Assembly (NCBI GenBank): GCA_940747215.1
Contig: CALNWS010000024.1
Span: 1 to 59,434, forward strand
DNA: 59,434 nucleotides
Direction of reading: 5' to 3'
Source: an uncultured Paraburkholderia sp.
Lineage (GTDB): Bacteria; Pseudomonadota; Gammaproteobacteria; Burkholderiales; Burkholderiaceae
The notes beneath the pieces were generated by a model that was not told the DNA's origin, searched no databases, and worked only from the letters and a program-made list of their open reading frames with translations. The position numbers and the translations under genes are program-made. Positions 1-10,048 of the stretch are shown here, in pieces (within the stretch, counting starts at the first letter, position 1; every line of letters begins with the position of its first letter).

Positions 1-130
1 GCACCAAGCAGTCCTCCGCATCCTGATCATGATCACCTTCACCATATAATCCATTGCCCGCGCAACGCCACCTTCCAAACTGATCACGGTCGCCAAAACG
101 GCCTGATCACCATCACCGAAATCCGCAGGC
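1..130. mobile_element. Remnant of an IS-element end (IS21-like?)
   Basis: No gene is visible. The stretch carries several imperfect CTGATCA-type repeats (around 22-40, 80-92 and 103-117). Its right part, 96-125, matches 42015-42043 with a single extra base. Multiple repeats near the tips are typical of IS21-family ends, so this is probably a decayed IS end, but no transposase is left to prove the family. Confidence 0.4.
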
Positions 131-138
131 CCGACATG

Positions 139-579
139 TCACGAACGCATGAGACGCGCCTTCTCGCGTTCCCAGTCGCGCTTCTTCTCGGTCTCCCGTT
201 TGTCGTGCAGCTTCTTGCCCTTGGCGAGTCCGATCTCGCATTTGACACGGCCACCCTTGTAGTGGAAGTTCAGCGGCACGAGCGTATAACCGCGCTGTTC
301 GATCTTGCCGATCAGCTTGCTGATCTGCTCGGCGTGCAACAGCAGCTTGCGCGTGCGGACCGGGTCGGGATTGATGTGGGTCGAGGCTTCGGGCAGCGGG
401 CTGATGTGCGTGCCGATCAGAAACAGCTCGTTGTTTTTGATCACAACATAGCCTTCCTTGATCTGGCCGCGCCCGGCGCGCAGCGCCTTGACCTCCCATC
501 CTTCGAGCACGAGCCCTGCCTCGTAGCGCTCTTCGATCGAATAGTCGTAGAACGCTTTTCTGTTGTTGATGATGCTCAC
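139..579 (-). CDS. smpB: SsrA-binding protein SmpB
   Basis: Complete 146-residue SmpB, the partner of tmRNA in rescuing stalled ribosomes (trans-translation). The N-terminal NRKAFYDY segment, the central beta-barrel with [11 protein letters not shown] and the basic C-terminal tail ([16 protein letters not shown]), which folds in the decoding centre, are all present, and the length is normal for the family. The start is GTG at 577-579, giving the conserved N-terminus (M)SIINNRKA. It is divergent from ratA-rnfH, the usual arrangement in Burkholderiales. The ssrA gene itself is not in the window. Confidence 0.97.
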   Translation of the reverse strand: MSIINNRKAFYDYSIEERYEAGLVLEGWEVKALRAGRGQIKEGYVVIKNNELFLIGTHISPLPEASTHINPDPVRTRKLLLHAEQISKLIGKIEQRGYTLVPLNFHYKGGRVKCEIGLAKGKKLHDKRETEKKRDWEREKARLMRS

Positions 580-679
580 GAATGGAAAGTGCCCAACTCG
601 TTTAAAATCACGATTTTAGCAAAGCGGGCCGACGAAAGCCCGTGGCGCTTTTCCACCCTTGCCGCGCGCTGTTCAATTT

Positions 680-1117
680 ATGGCAGATGTCCAGAAAACC
701 GTGTTGATCCGCCATTCAGCGGAACAGATGTTCGACCTCGTCACCGACGTCGCCGATTACCCCAACTTCCTGCCTTGGTGCGGAGGTGTAGAAATTCGAC
801 GCCAGGACGAAACGGGCATGGAGGCGAAGATCGACATCAATTTCAAGGGCATCAAACAGCATTTTGCGACGCGTAACAGCATGGAGCGGCCCACGCGTAT
901 CGACATGGAATTCGCCGACGGCCCGTTTCGCAAGTTCACGGGTTTCTGGCGCTTCACGCCATTGCGTGCGGGCGCATGCAAGATCGAATTCGCACTGTAC
1001 TACGAGTTCACCAACATCATTCTCGAGAAGATCATCGGGCCGGTGTTCAATCATATTGCCAATACCTTCGTCGAATCGTTCGTGAAGCGCGCCGACCAGC
1101 GCTACGGCAAGGTATGA
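680..1117 (+). CDS. ratA: RatA-type START/polyketide cyclase family protein (ubiquinone-binding)
   Basis: 145-residue protein of the SRPBCC/COQ10 superfamily, annotated as RatA in E. coli and related to the ubiquinone-binding Coq10 proteins. It begins MADVQKTVLIRHSAEQM and contains the family's YPNFLPWCGG motif. A TTG lies in frame 21 bp upstream, but the ATG at 680 matches family length. The stop overlaps the rnfH start (ATGA), so the two are translationally coupled, a conserved pair next to smpB. Whether it acts as a ribosome-association toxin or in respiratory quinone handling cannot be told from sequence. Confidence 0.93.
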   Translation: MADVQKTVLIRHSAEQMFDLVTDVADYPNFLPWCGGVEIRRQDETGMEAKIDINFKGIKQHFATRNSMERPTRIDMEFADGPFRKFTGFWRFTPLRAGACKIEFALYYEFTNIILEKIIGPVFNHIANTFVESFVKRADQRYGKV

Positions 1118-1449
1118 GCGCGCGTCTTTCCGTCGAAGTCTGCTATGCGCTTCCCGGCGAGCAAACGGTGATTGCCGTCGACCTGCCGCAGGGCGCGACG
1201 GTGCAGCAGGCGCTGGACGCGAGCGGCATTCTGCGGCGTTATCCGCAGATCGACGTGGGTGTGCAGAAAGTGGGCGTGTTCGGCAAGATCAAGCCACTCG
1301 ATGCCGAGCTTGCGGACCACGATCGCGTGGAGATTTATCGTCCGCTGCTGGTGGACCCGAAGGTGTCGCGTCAACGCCGCGTTGAGAAAACGCGCAAGGC
1401 GGGCTCGATCGAAGGGCGGCGCTGGCTGCTGAACAAGGATTCGCGCTAG
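1114..1449 (+). CDS. rnfH: RnfH family Ub-like protein
   Basis: 111-residue member of the RnfH/UPF0125 family with a ubiquitin-like beta-grasp fold. It begins MSARLSVEVCYALPGEQ and contains VGVFGKIKPLDAELADHDRVE. The start ATG overlaps the ratA stop by four bases. The basic C-terminus (KVSRQRRVEKTRKAG) is usual in betaproteobacterial members. The function is unproven; despite its name it is often found without rnf electron-transport genes, as here. Confidence 0.92.
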   Translation: MSARLSVEVCYALPGEQTVIAVDLPQGATVQQALDASGILRRYPQIDVGVQKVGVFGKIKPLDAELADHDRVEIYRPLLVDPKVSRQRRVEKTRKAGSIEGRRWLLNKDSR

Positions 1450-1514
1450 ATTCGGGCTAACGGCCGTCAGCACGCGAAGCCGCGGCGGTGATCATCCGGT
1501 CAACTTTCGGATGA

Positions 1515-2478
1515 TCAACCAGCTTGGACGCCGGCTTTCTTCGGCAACTTTTCCCGGGTTTGGGCTTTCGTACCGGACGTGTCGTCGTCCGCATGTTGAC
1601 GCACCGACCAGCACACGCCCGCCACGAGCAGCACGATGGCGGCGATCTCCAGTCCATGCGGCAGGCGCTCGTCATAGATGAACGCGTAAAGCAGCACGAA
1701 CAGCGTTCGAAAACGATCATCTGACCGGACAGCGTGCGCGGCAGCCGCTTCGACGCGGCATTCCACAAGCCGTTGTCGACCCATGACGCGCCGATTGCGA
1801 GCGCCAGATTCAGCATCCAGAACGTGTGCCAGCGGCCGTCGGCGAGTCCGCCCGTCAGGCTGCCCGATGGCAGCACGGCTATGACAAGCCAAAGCGCCGC
1901 GCCGAGCGCGCCCGTCACGACGCCCCACAGCACCGACCATTCGTTGCCGCTGAAGTGGTCTTGGCGCTGCAGATAGCGGGCGTTTTCGACCACGAACCAC
2001 GTCCAGCAGACGAGCGCGCCGACCGCGCAGGCGAGGCCGGACAGCTTGGCCGAAATGCCGACGGGCGTGGCGTCGGCGGCCGTGAATACATCGAAGTTGA
2101 TGCAGACGATGCCCGCCATCACCAGCGTAAGCGGCCACGCGAGGCGGGCGAGCGGCATGGCGCCGTGACCGGCAACACGCCGACGATCAGCGACGCTGGC
2201 GCAATGCCGATCATATGGACGGCTGCTGTCAGCAGCAGGGAATAGAGCAGGTTGCCCGCGAGCGCGAGTTTGACGAGCGCGCCGAGGTCCTCGCGGGTGA
2301 GGCGTCTGAGGAGCGAGCGCGCCATCGGCAGCGCGGCGGCCAGTGAGACGATGCCGTACATCGTGTAGCGCCCGGCGCTCAGGAGAAGCGGCGAAAAGTC
2401 CGGCAGCACGTGCGGCACCAGAAAAACCATGCCCCCTAAAGCCACGGCCATTACTCCATATGCCACACCGCGCCGCAT
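1515..2478 (-). pseudogene. EamA/DMT-family transporter, frameshifted
   Basis: Remains of a ten-helix drug/metabolite transporter. The N-terminus from the ATG at 2476-2478 (MRRGVAYGVMAVALGG) runs to about 2140, then the reading moves to a second frame (GIVCINFDVF, GNEWSVLWGVV), and after about 1715 to a third (LFVLLYAFIYDERLP) that ends at 1515. All the hydrophobic helices can still be followed, so only two frame changes separate this from an intact gene of about 320 codons. The substrate is unknown. It lies convergent to rnfH. Confidence 0.85.
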
Positions 2479-2747
2479 CGACTGCCCCTGCAAGAAAGAA
2501 CTGGAATGGTCGGCAGAATAGCCTGTCGGCGGCAGGACGTCTTGTTCGATTCTGCATTCTGGTGCATTCCGTCGCTTTTTCAGAGCCTGGTGGGAGGGCG
2601 CGGTGTGTCCGGGTGCGGTGTGAGTGCGGTTTGGGTCCGAACGCGCAAACGAAAACGGATCGAACCCGAGGCGAACAGCGAAGCGAAATCGGCGGCCCGA
2701 AAGCTGCGAAAAAATCGCCCGAAATTCGCTAAGCTGCTGTTCGCGCA

Positions 2748-2776
2748 GTGAAAACCGGGGAGGTATCGCGTATAAT
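2748..2776 (+). promoter_or_regulatory. Probable sigma-70 promoter of guaB
   Basis: A perfect -10 box TATAAT at 2771-2776 is preceded, at 17 bp spacing, by GTGAAA (2748-2753), a four-of-six match to TTGACA. Transcription would begin near 2783, about 20 bp before the guaB ATG. The rest of the intergenic stretch 2479-2747 shows no gene. Confidence 0.6.
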
Positions 2777-2802
2777 TCGCTTTTGCGCCTATAGGATTTG
2801 CC

Positions 2803-4263
2803 ATGCGTCTGATCCAAACAGCACTCACGTTCGATGACGTGCTCCTCGTCCCGGCTTTTTCCGATGTTCTGCCGCGCGACACCAGCCTCAGGACCCGGCT
2901 GACCCACAACATATCCCTGAATATGCCGCTCGTGTCCGCCGCCATGGACACGGTTACCGAAGCTCGCCTCGCCATCGCGATGGCGCAAATGGGTGGCGTC
3001 GGTATCATCCACAAGAACCTCATGCCGGCCGAGCAGGCGCATGAAGTCGCCAAGGTCAAGCGTTTCGAATCGGGCGTCGTGCGCGATCCGATCACGGTGC
3101 CGCCGCAAATGAAGGTGCGCGACGTCATCGCGCTGTCGCGCCAGCATGGCATTTCGGGCTTCCCGGTCGTCGAAGGCGCACAACTGGTGGGTATCGTTAC
3201 CAACCGCGACCTGCGTTTCGAAGAGCGTCTCGACGAACCCGTGCGCAACATCATGACGCCGCGCGAGCGCCTCGTCACGGTGAAGGAAGGCACGTCGCTC
3301 GCGCAAGCCAAGGCGCTGATGCACAGCCACCGCCTCGAGCGCGTGCTGGTTATCAACGACGCGTTCGAACTGCGCGGCCTGATGACGGTGAAAGACATCA
3401 CCAAGCAGACCGAACACCCGGACGCGTGCAAGGACGAACACGGCAAGCTGCGCGCGGGCGCGGCAGTCGGCGTGGGCGAAGACAACGAAGAGCGCGTCCC
3501 GCTGCTGGCGCAGGCCGGCGTGGACGTGATCGTGGTCGACACGGCGCACGGCCACAGCAAGGGCGTGCTCGAGCGCGTCAAGTGGGTCAAGCAGAATTTC
3601 CCGCACGTCGAAGTGATCGGCGGCAACATCGCTACCGCGGCCGCGGCAAAGGCGCTCGTCGAATACGGCGCTGACGGCGTGAAGGTCGGTATCGGCCCGG
3701 GCTCGATCTGTACCACGCGTATCGTGGCCGGTGTAGGCGTGCCGCAGGTCACTGCTATCGCCAACGTGTCGGAAGCGCTGAAGGGCACGGGCGTGCCGGT
3801 CATCGCCGACGGCGGCGTGCGTTTCTCGGGCGACGTCAGCAAGGCGCTGGCCGCCGGCGCAAACGCCGTTATGATGGGCAGCATGTTCGCCGGCACCGAA
3901 GAAGCGCCGGGCGACGTGTTCCTGTATCAGGGCCGTCAGTACAAGGCGTACCGTGGCATGGGTTCGGTCGGCGCGATGAAAGACGGCGCCGCAGACCGCT
4001 ACTTCCAGGACAACTCCGCGAATATCGACAAGCTGGTGCCGGAAGGTATCGAAGGCCGCGTCGCTTACAAGGGCTCGGTCAACGCGATCCTGTTCCAGCT
4101 GATCGGCGGCGTGCGCGTCAGCATGGGTTACTGCGGCTGCCGCACCATCGCGGAAATGAACGACAAGGCCGAGTTCGTGCAGATCACGGGCGCGGGCTTG
4201 CGCGAATCGCACGTGCACGACGTGCAGATCACGAAGGAAGCTCCCAACTACCACGTGGACTGA
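2803..4263 (+). CDS. guaB: IMP dehydrogenase
   Basis: Full-length 486-residue inosine-5'-monophosphate dehydrogenase, catalysing the NAD-dependent oxidation of IMP to XMP, the committed step of GMP synthesis. The TIM barrel is interrupted by a pair of CBS domains (about residues 95-210: [19 protein letters not shown] and a second copy). The catalytic loop GPGSICTTR places the active-site cysteine at residue 303. The flap region with GCRTI is near the C-terminus. It is followed by a broken membrane gene and then guaA, which performs the next step of the pathway. Fully intact. Confidence 0.98.
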   Translation: MRLIQTALTFDDVLLVPAFSDVLPRDTSLRTRLTHNISLNMPLVSAAMDTVTEARLAIAMAQMGGVGIIHKNLMPAEQAHEVAKVKRFESGVVRDPITVPPQMKVRDVIALSRQHGISGFPVVEGAQLVGIVTNRDLRFEERLDEPVRNIMTPRERLVTVKEGTSLAQAKALMHSHRLERVLVINDAFELRGLMTVKDITKQTEHPDACKDEHGKLRAGAAVGVGEDNEERVPLLAQAGVDVIVVDTAHGHSKGVLERVKWVKQNFPHVEVIGGNIATAAAAKALVEYGADGVKVGIGPGSICTTRIVAGVGVPQVTAIANVSEALKGTGVPVIADGGVRFSGDVSKALAAGANAVMMGSMFAGTEEAPGDVFLYQGRQYKAYRGMGSVGAMKDGAADRYFQDNSANIDKLVPEGIEGRVAYKGSVNAILFQLIGGVRVSMGYCGCRTIAEMNDKAEFVQITGAGLRESHVHDVQITKEAPNYHVD

Positions 4264-4269
4264 TCGCCA

Positions 4270-5030
4270 ATGAAGCCATTGCTGCTGCTCGCGTTCGGCC
4301 TGCTGTTTCTGCTGACGCCGTGGACTTCGTTGTACAACGCGCTGCTTCTGATGCAAACTCAGCCGGCTCTGGTCGGCTAGGCGTTTGGCGTGGCGCTCAT
4401 CGGGCTGGCGTGGCTGGCGGGTGCATGTGTCGATCGATGGTACGCTCACGTCGACGGTCGCCAAGATCGTCGGTCACGTGAACTGGCTCACCGGCGTGTT
4501 GATGCTGGTGTGGCTGCTCGGCATGCATACGCCGGCGCTCAACTGGTTCGGGCAGATCGTCGCCGTGTTGACCGGCATCGTGCTGCTGGTGGTGGGGCTC
4601 GGTGGCGTGCGTCTGTCGGCGCGGTGCGCAAGCGCGAGAAGCAACGGCTGGCCGACGCCGCCGTGGCTGAGCGCGCTGAGCGTCAGGCTGCGAAAGATGC
4701 CGCTAAAGACGTAGCCAACCGTCGTGAACCCGGTGCCGCTACGGCAGGGTCCGGTTTATCGCGCCGAGCTGGCCATCGAGCCTGTGATCGAGCCGGCTGT
4801 GCCCGTCATGCGGTCTGCGGCATCTGCCGCTTCATCCGGTGGTCGAAGAGTCGAGCCTGAGCCCCGCCGAGCATGCCGAACGCGCAGAAAGGGCGGCGCG
4901 TGCCGCTCACGCCGAGGCATCCGCCGCGCGGGACGAAAGTCGCGACCAGGCGGACAAGGCTGGGACAGACGCGTCGGGTTCACCCCGGCCGCCGCTTCAT
5001 GGCTCTGACGCGCTCGTCAACTACCTTACG
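4270..5030 (+). pseudogene. Membrane protein between guaB and guaA, broken
   Basis: An ATG at 4270, six bases after the guaB stop, opens a hydrophobic reading frame (MKPLLLLAFGLLFLLTPW) that meets an in-frame TAG at 4378. The same frame continues for about 80 bp (VALIGLAWLAGACVDRWYA). It then shifts (GHVNWLTGVLMLVWLLG, QIVAVLTGIVLLVVGLG) and shifts again into a charged Ala/Glu-rich tail (KREKQRLADAAVAERAERQ). At least one nonsense and three frame changes are needed, so it is dead. The intact form would be a small integral membrane protein with a cytoplasmic coiled-coil-like tail, of unknown function. Confidence 0.75.
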
Positions 5031-5205
5031 TCCGCCGATGCTGTCGTAGTCCGCCTGTTTGCGCCTCGGCCTGTGCCCGCTATGTGCTTGGGTACAGGGC
5101 GCTTCGCTTCAGATCCGGCCGTCCCAATGTGGACCGCATTGAATTCAACGCCGCGTTTCGTGCGCGGCATTCCGTATCCGCTCACTTTTGACTCCGTCCG
5201 CTGCC

Positions 5206-6789
5206 ATGCATGACAAGATCCTGATCCTCGACTTCGGTTCGCAAGTCACCCAACTGATTGCACGTCGCGTTCGCGAAGCCAACGTGTACTCGGAAATTCA
5301 CCCGTACGACGTCGACACGTCGTTCATCCGCGATTTCGCGCCGAAGGGCGTGATCCTCTCCGGCGGCCCGAGCTCGGTGACCGAGACCGACACGCCACGC
5401 GTGCCGCAAGCCGTGTTCGAACTCGGCGTGCCGGTCCTCGGCATCTGCTACGGCATGCAGGCTATGGCGCAGCAACTGGGCGGCAAGGTCGACGTCGGCC
5501 ATCTGCGCGAATTCGGTTACGCCGAAGTGCGCGCGCGCAATCACACGAGCCTGCTGGAAGGCATTAGCGACTTCAAGACGCCGGAAGGTCACGGCATGCT
5601 GAAGGTATGGATGAGCCACGGCGACAAGGTGCTGGAAATGCCGCCGGGCTTTGCGCTGATGGCTTCCACGGAATCGTGCCCGATCGCTGCAATGGCCGAC
5701 GAACAGCGCCATTTCTACGGTTTGCAATGGCACCCGGAAGTCACGCATACTGTGCAAGGCTGCGCGATGCTCGAACGCTTCGTGCTGCAGATCTGCGCCG
5801 CGAAGCCCGATTGGGAAATGGACCATTACGTCGACGAAGCCGTTGCAAAGATTCGCGAGCAGGTGGGTAACGAGCAGGTGATTCTCGGTCTGTCGGGCGG
5901 CGTGGACTCGTCGGTGGCCGCGGCGCTGCTACATCGCGCGATCGGCGACCAGCTTACCTGCGTGTTCGTCGACCACGGCTTGCTGCGTCTGAACGAAGCC
6001 GAGCAGGTCATGGCCACGTTCGCCGATCACCTTGGCGTGAAGGTGATTCACGTCGACGCAAGCGAAGTGTTCCTGAGCAAGCTGGCCGGCGTGACGGATC
6101 CGGAAGCGAAGCGTAAGATCATCGGTGCAGAGTTCGTCGAAGTGTTCCAGACGGAAGCTGGCAAACTGACGGACGCGAAGTGGCTTGCGCAGGGCACGAT
6201 CTATCCGGACGTGATCGAATCGGCCGGCAAGGGCAAGAAGGCCGCGCAAACCATCAAGAGCCATCACAACGTGGGCGGCCTGCCTGAAACGTTGAATCTC
6301 AAGCTGCTCGAGCCGCTGCGTGAACTGTTCAAGGACGAAGTGCGCGAACTCGGCGTGAAGCTCGGTTTGCCGCCGGCAATGTTGTGTTGCCACCCTTTCC
6401 CGGGTCCGGGCCTCGGCGTGCGGATTCTTGGCGAAGTGAAGTGCGATTTCGTAGGCCTGCTGCGCCGCGCGGATGCGATTTTCATCGAGACGCTGCGTAC
6501 GTTCATCGACAAGGAAACGGGCAAGTCGTGGTACGACCTGACGAGCCAGGCGTTCGTGGTGTTCCTGCCGGTGAAGAGCGTCGGCGTGATGGGCGATGGC
6601 CGCACGTATGAATACGTGGTGGCGCTGCGCGCCGTGCAAACGCTCGACTTCATGACCGCGCATTGGGCACATCTGCCGCATGAGCTTCTGGGTCACGTGT
6701 CGAACCGCATCATCAATGAAGTGCGCGGTATTAACCGGGTTGTTTATGACATCTCTGGTAAGCCGCCTGCGACGATTGAGTGGGAGTAA
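5206..6789 (+). CDS. guaA: GMP synthase (glutamine-hydrolysing)
   Basis: 527-residue GuaA converting XMP to GMP with glutamine and ATP. The N-terminal class I glutamine amidotransferase has its nucleophile at Cys81 in GICYGMQ and the His-Glu pair in WHPEVTH. The ATP pyrophosphatase P-loop is LSGGVDSS, and the C-terminal dimerisation domain ends TIEWE. An in-frame ATG-like start 18 bp upstream is possible, but [13 protein letters not shown] is the family N-terminus. The 3' end of guaA is a known integration hotspot for tyrosine-integrase islands, and an integrase remnant follows directly. Confidence 0.98.
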   Translation: MHDKILILDFGSQVTQLIARRVREANVYSEIHPYDVDTSFIRDFAPKGVILSGGPSSVTETDTPRVPQAVFELGVPVLGICYGMQAMAQQLGGKVDVGHLREFGYAEVRARNHTSLLEGISDFKTPEGHGMLKVWMSHGDKVLEMPPGFALMASTESCPIAAMADEQRHFYGLQWHPEVTHTVQGCAMLERFVLQICAAKPDWEMDHYVDEAVAKIREQVGNEQVILGLSGGVDSSVAAALLHRAIGDQLTCVFVDHGLLRLNEAEQVMATFADHLGVKVIHVDASEVFLSKLAGVTDPEAKRKIIGAEFVEVFQTEAGKLTDAKWLAQGTIYPDVIESAGKGKKAAQTIKSHHNVGGLPETLNLKLLEPLRELFKDEVRELGVKLGLPPAMLCCHPFPGPGLGVRILGEVKCDFVGLLRRADAIFIETLRTFIDKETGKSWYDLTSQAFVVFLPVKSVGVMGDGRTYEYVVALRAVQTLDFMTAHWAHLPHELLGHVSNRIINEVRGINRVVYDISGKPPATIEWE

Positions 6790-6819
6790 TTTAGGATCCT
6801 CTGCAGTGGTCCGTCGATT

Positions 6820-6842
6820 CCTTGTTTCCCAAAAAAACAAGG
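6820..6842 (+). terminator. Hairpin after guaA
   Basis: CCTTGTTT (6820-6827) pairs with AAACAAGG (6835-6842) across a seven-base loop, 30 bp after the guaA stop. There is no clean T-run behind it, so termination would be weak. It may be part of the island attachment region. Confidence 0.35.
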
Positions 6843-6944
6843 GTTTATCGACTGTTTTGATCCGCTACCGTCCGTCGGCAGCGTTACGTCGCCGACGCCA
6901 TAGGCGACGGTATAGCATCTTTCTCTGCAGACGATCCATCCAGT

Positions 6945-6975
6945 TTGATACCGTCACGGCGCGTGACGGTATCAA
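6945..6975. repeat. Perfect 14-bp palindrome between guaA and the integrase
   Basis: TTGATACCGTCACG (6945-6958) is the exact reverse complement of 6962-6975, with a GCG spacer. It sits about 30 bp before the integrase start, where operators or arm-type integrase sites usually lie. A weaker hairpin (CGTCGCC/GGCGACG, about 6887-6909) lies just upstream. No T-run follows, which argues against a terminator. Confidence 0.6.
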
Positions 6976-7003
6976 GCAACGGTATTAGTTCACGGAGTGT
7001 TGC

Positions 7004-8177
7004 ATGCTTACGGACTTCGAATTGCGGGCGCTCAAGCCGACCGGCAGGATATACAACAAGGTTACGGGTTACGGATCAGCGCGGCCTGTATGTGGCGGTC
7101 ACGTCATCCGGAGCGGTGAGTTTTCGCTTCGACTATCGTCTGAACGGGCGACGAGAGACCTTGGTCATAGGCCGCTACGATCCGGGACTACCCGCTCGCG
7201 GCGCACGCGCTGCTGTGGAGCTTTCCTTTGGCATGTCGCTGCGTCTCGCGGAAGCGAGGCTACTGCTTGAGCGGGCTCGTCGGGAAGTGGAGCAGGGCGT
7301 CAGCCCGTCGAAAAGCAAGGTCGAAAAGCGGGTAGAAGCGGCCGAGGCGATGACGTTCGGAAAGTGGGCAGAAAGGTGACCTGAAGCACAATATCGCGTG
7401 CCTGAACGGCAGGCGCGGCCGCGCCCTGCTCCTTGATCTTCTCACACCTCGTTAGGAGTCTTGACGGAGTGACCTCTTCGAGTTTCTGCCACCCAAATTC
7501 CGCCGCGAGATTCCGGTCGTAGACGGATTTCCTCATCGCGCGGGTCGACTCCGCGAGAGTGGCTTCCTCGAAGTACCGTTTCGTGCAGGCGAGGGGACTA
7601 AAGGTTGCCAATCCGGCAGAAGATATATACGCCCCTCAGCTATTGCTACCTTTAAGCCGCGAGATCCGGGCACTGACACCCGCAGAAATCCACGTGTTTT
7701 TCAAGGCGTTGGAGCGGACGCCAACCCTGCCTACGCTGCGTAGCTATTAGGTTGATGCTGCTTACAATGGTGCGGAAGTCGGAATTCATCTTGGCAAGAT
7801 GGGATGAGGTGGACTTTAATGCCGCGATTTGGACAATTCCGAAAGACCGAATGAAAGCCGGTCGCGTGCACAATGTCTATCTGAGCCAGCAAGCCTTGGA
7901 TATCCTGATCACCTTTAAGACGTGTTTCAGCGCAAGCTCGTACCTGCATCCCGGTCGGTAAGAGACGGAATTGCCGATAAGTGCGGCCACCCTGAATCGC
8001 GTGATTGACAGTACGGTGAAGCTCATTCACAAGAGTGGGGCAGAAGATTTCGAGTCTTTTTCGGTACACGATCTGCGGCGAACGGCGCGCACGCAGTTGC
8101 ATGAAGCCGGGTTCAGCAGCGACTGGATAGAGAAATGTCTGGCGCACGAGCAGCGCGGGGTGAGGGTTGTGTACGGC
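7004..8177 (+). pseudogene. Tyrosine-type integrase (guaA island), internally inverted and truncated
   Basis: The N-terminal DUF4102-like domain starts MLTDFELRALKPTGR at 7004, changes frame near 7065 and continues (LYVAVTSSGAVSFRFDYRLNG) to FGKWAE at 7374. The next segment of the protein (YFEEATLAESTRAMRKSV to DIVLQV) is found on the opposite strand at 7375-7577. The plus strand resumes with YRFVQARGLKVANPAEDI. The catalytic domain then follows in two more frames ([35 protein letters not shown] with the HxLRR motif). The end is fused in frame to dctA at about 8177. Integrases of this type insert at the guaA 3' end. Confidence 0.88.
7375..7577 (-). other. 203-bp inverted segment inside the integrase gene
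   Basis: Read on the minus strand, this segment encodes exactly the part of the integrase missing from the plus strand between FGKWAE and YRFVQARGLK. Its edges are GGT at the left and ACC at the right, so inversion between tiny inverted repeats is plausible. Confidence 0.8.
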
Positions 8178-8822
8178 ATCGGCTCGCTGCTACCGATGCT
8201 CAAGCTGATCGGCACGTTCTATCTGACGTCGATCGTGTTCGTGGTGGTCGTGTTCGGCATCATCGCGCGTGCGGTGGGTTTCAACATCCTGCGCTTCGTG
8301 TCGTACATCAAGGAAGAGATGCTGATCGTGCTCGGCACGAGCTCGTCCGAAGCCGCGCTGCCGCAACTGATGCTCAAGCTGGAAAAGCTCGGCTGCTCGC
8401 GCTCGGTGGTGGGCCTCGTAGTGCCGACCAGTTACTCGTTCAACCTCGACGGCACTAACATCTACATGACGATGGCCGTGCTGTTCATCGCGCAGGCAAC
8501 GAACACCGACCTCACGTGGACGCAACAGCTCACGCTGCTCGTCGTCACGATGCTGACCTCGAAGGGCGCAAGCGGCGTGACCAGCGCGGGCTTCATCACG
8601 CTGGCGGCAACGCTCGCCGTGGTGCCGACCATTCCGCTGTCGGGCATGGTGCTGATTCTCGGTATCGACCGCTTCATGAGCGAATGCCGTGCGCTGACGA
8701 ACATCGTCGGCAATGGCGTGGCGACGGTCTTCGTGTCGGCCTAGGAAAAGGAACTGGACCGCAACAAGCTGAACGCCGCACTGCGTGGCGACGTGCCGGT
8801 CAAGGAACCGGCCTGCGTCTGA
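8178..8822 (+). pseudogene. dctA: C4-dicarboxylate transporter DctA, C-terminal half only
   Basis: In frame with the end of the integrase, the sequence becomes DctA at [16 protein letters not shown] and runs through [15 protein letters not shown] and [12 protein letters not shown], the re-entrant-loop and substrate-site motifs of this Na+/H+-dicarboxylate symporter family. An in-frame TAG at 8742 stands where a Trp codon is expected (VSA-stop-EKELDRN). The original stop is TGA at 8820-8822. The N-terminal half is gone, removed by the deletion that joined it to the island. dctB and dctD remnants follow, the usual dctABD order. Confidence 0.88.
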
Positions 8823-8996
8823 CGCGCAACGCGCTTCTCGCTGCTTCATACGCAACGCCCAGCCGCGGACACCTGCACATGAAACGGGTGACCGCGCGCC
8901 AGAACCCCACCCACGCCGTCGGCCGACGAAGCTCGCACCGACGGCGTGTCGCCTTATGCCACAATATCCGAACTACACCGACCGGATATTGCCAAC

Positions 8997-10048
8997 GTGA
9001 CGCGTCGCCTGCTGATCCTCTTCGCGCTCGTCGTCGGGCTCGTGGCGGCGTGCGGGCTCACCTTACACGCTCACATGGCAAAGCGGTATCGACAATCGGT
9101 GCAACGCCGCGGTGCGCGCGGACCGCACCGCCAGCGCGCTGAAGAGCACGCTCGAACGCCACGAATTGCTGCCTTATCTGCTGGCCGAACATCCCATCGT
9201 GCAGGACGTACTGTTGAATCCCACGCCGGCTAAGGTCAAACGCGCGAATCTCTATCTCGAAGACCTGAACCGTCACGCGCGCGTAACGGTCACCTACATC
9301 ATTCCGGTGGACGGCAATTGCGTCGCGGCAAGCAATTGGCAGGGGCCGGGAAGCTTCATCGGCGCGGACTATCTGTTCAGACCGTATTTCGTCAATGCGA
9401 TCAAGGGCGGCGTGGGCCGCTTCTTCGGCATCGGCACGATCTCGCAGGCACCGGGCTATTACATCTCGCAGCCGGTGCGGCGCGACGGCAAGATCGTCGG
9501 CGTGGCCGTCGTCAAACTCGATCTCGAATGGTTTCAGGGCATGGACGCGTCCGAACCGCTCGTCGTCACCGACGATCACGGCGTGACCTTTCTTTCGTCC
9601 GTGCCCGCATGGAAGTACCACACGATTCGTCCGCTCTCCGGTCAGGTCGCCCGATTCGATTTATCAGGCACGCCAGTATGCGCAACTGCCGATCGCGCCG
9701 CTGTCGGTGACGATCGAGCGCACGCTCGAAGGTAACGCGCAGATCGTGCGCATCGGCGGCGGTCGTCATGCTACGCGTTATCTGGCGTCGCGCCGTGGTG
9801 TGGGCGAACCGGACTGGCATCTGATCACGCTGTCGTCCGTTCATCCCGTTGATGCCGACTCGCGCAACACGACTATCGTTGTCGCGTTCGGTTATGTTTC
9901 GCTCATGCTGCTGGCGTTCTAATGGCGCATGCGCCGCGCGCTGCTGCAGAAGGCGTATGCGGAACTGAACCGGTGCGTGGCCGAGCGCACGGCCGATCTG
10001 TCGCAGGCGAACGAACAACTGCACAAGGAAGTCGCGGAACGCACGCGC
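8997..10048 (+). pseudogene. dctB: Sensor kinase DctB, sensor part only
   Basis: A GTG start (VTRRLLILFALVVG) gives the first membrane helix. After a frameshift near 9065 the periplasmic PDC/Cache domain follows (LPYLLAEHPIVQDVLLNP, GQVARFDLSGTP), with a further frame change at about 9675 (LPIAPLSVTIERTLEG). A stop (TAA, 9920) interrupts the second helix, and a coiled-coil stretch ([18 protein letters not shown]) ends at 10048. There the sequence passes directly into the receiver domain of DctD. The whole histidine-kinase core is deleted. In the intact system DctB senses succinate, fumarate and malate. Confidence 0.87.

Noticed and set aside
2119..4464. A 781-codon open frame on the minus strand across guaB
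   Set aside because: It is the antisense shadow of guaB, typical of GC-rich DNA, and only its last part is the real EamA N-terminus.
8190..8855. A His/Arg-rich minus-strand frame opposite dctA
   Set aside because: Shadow of the dctA remnant; composition is what the reverse of a GC-rich membrane-protein gene gives.
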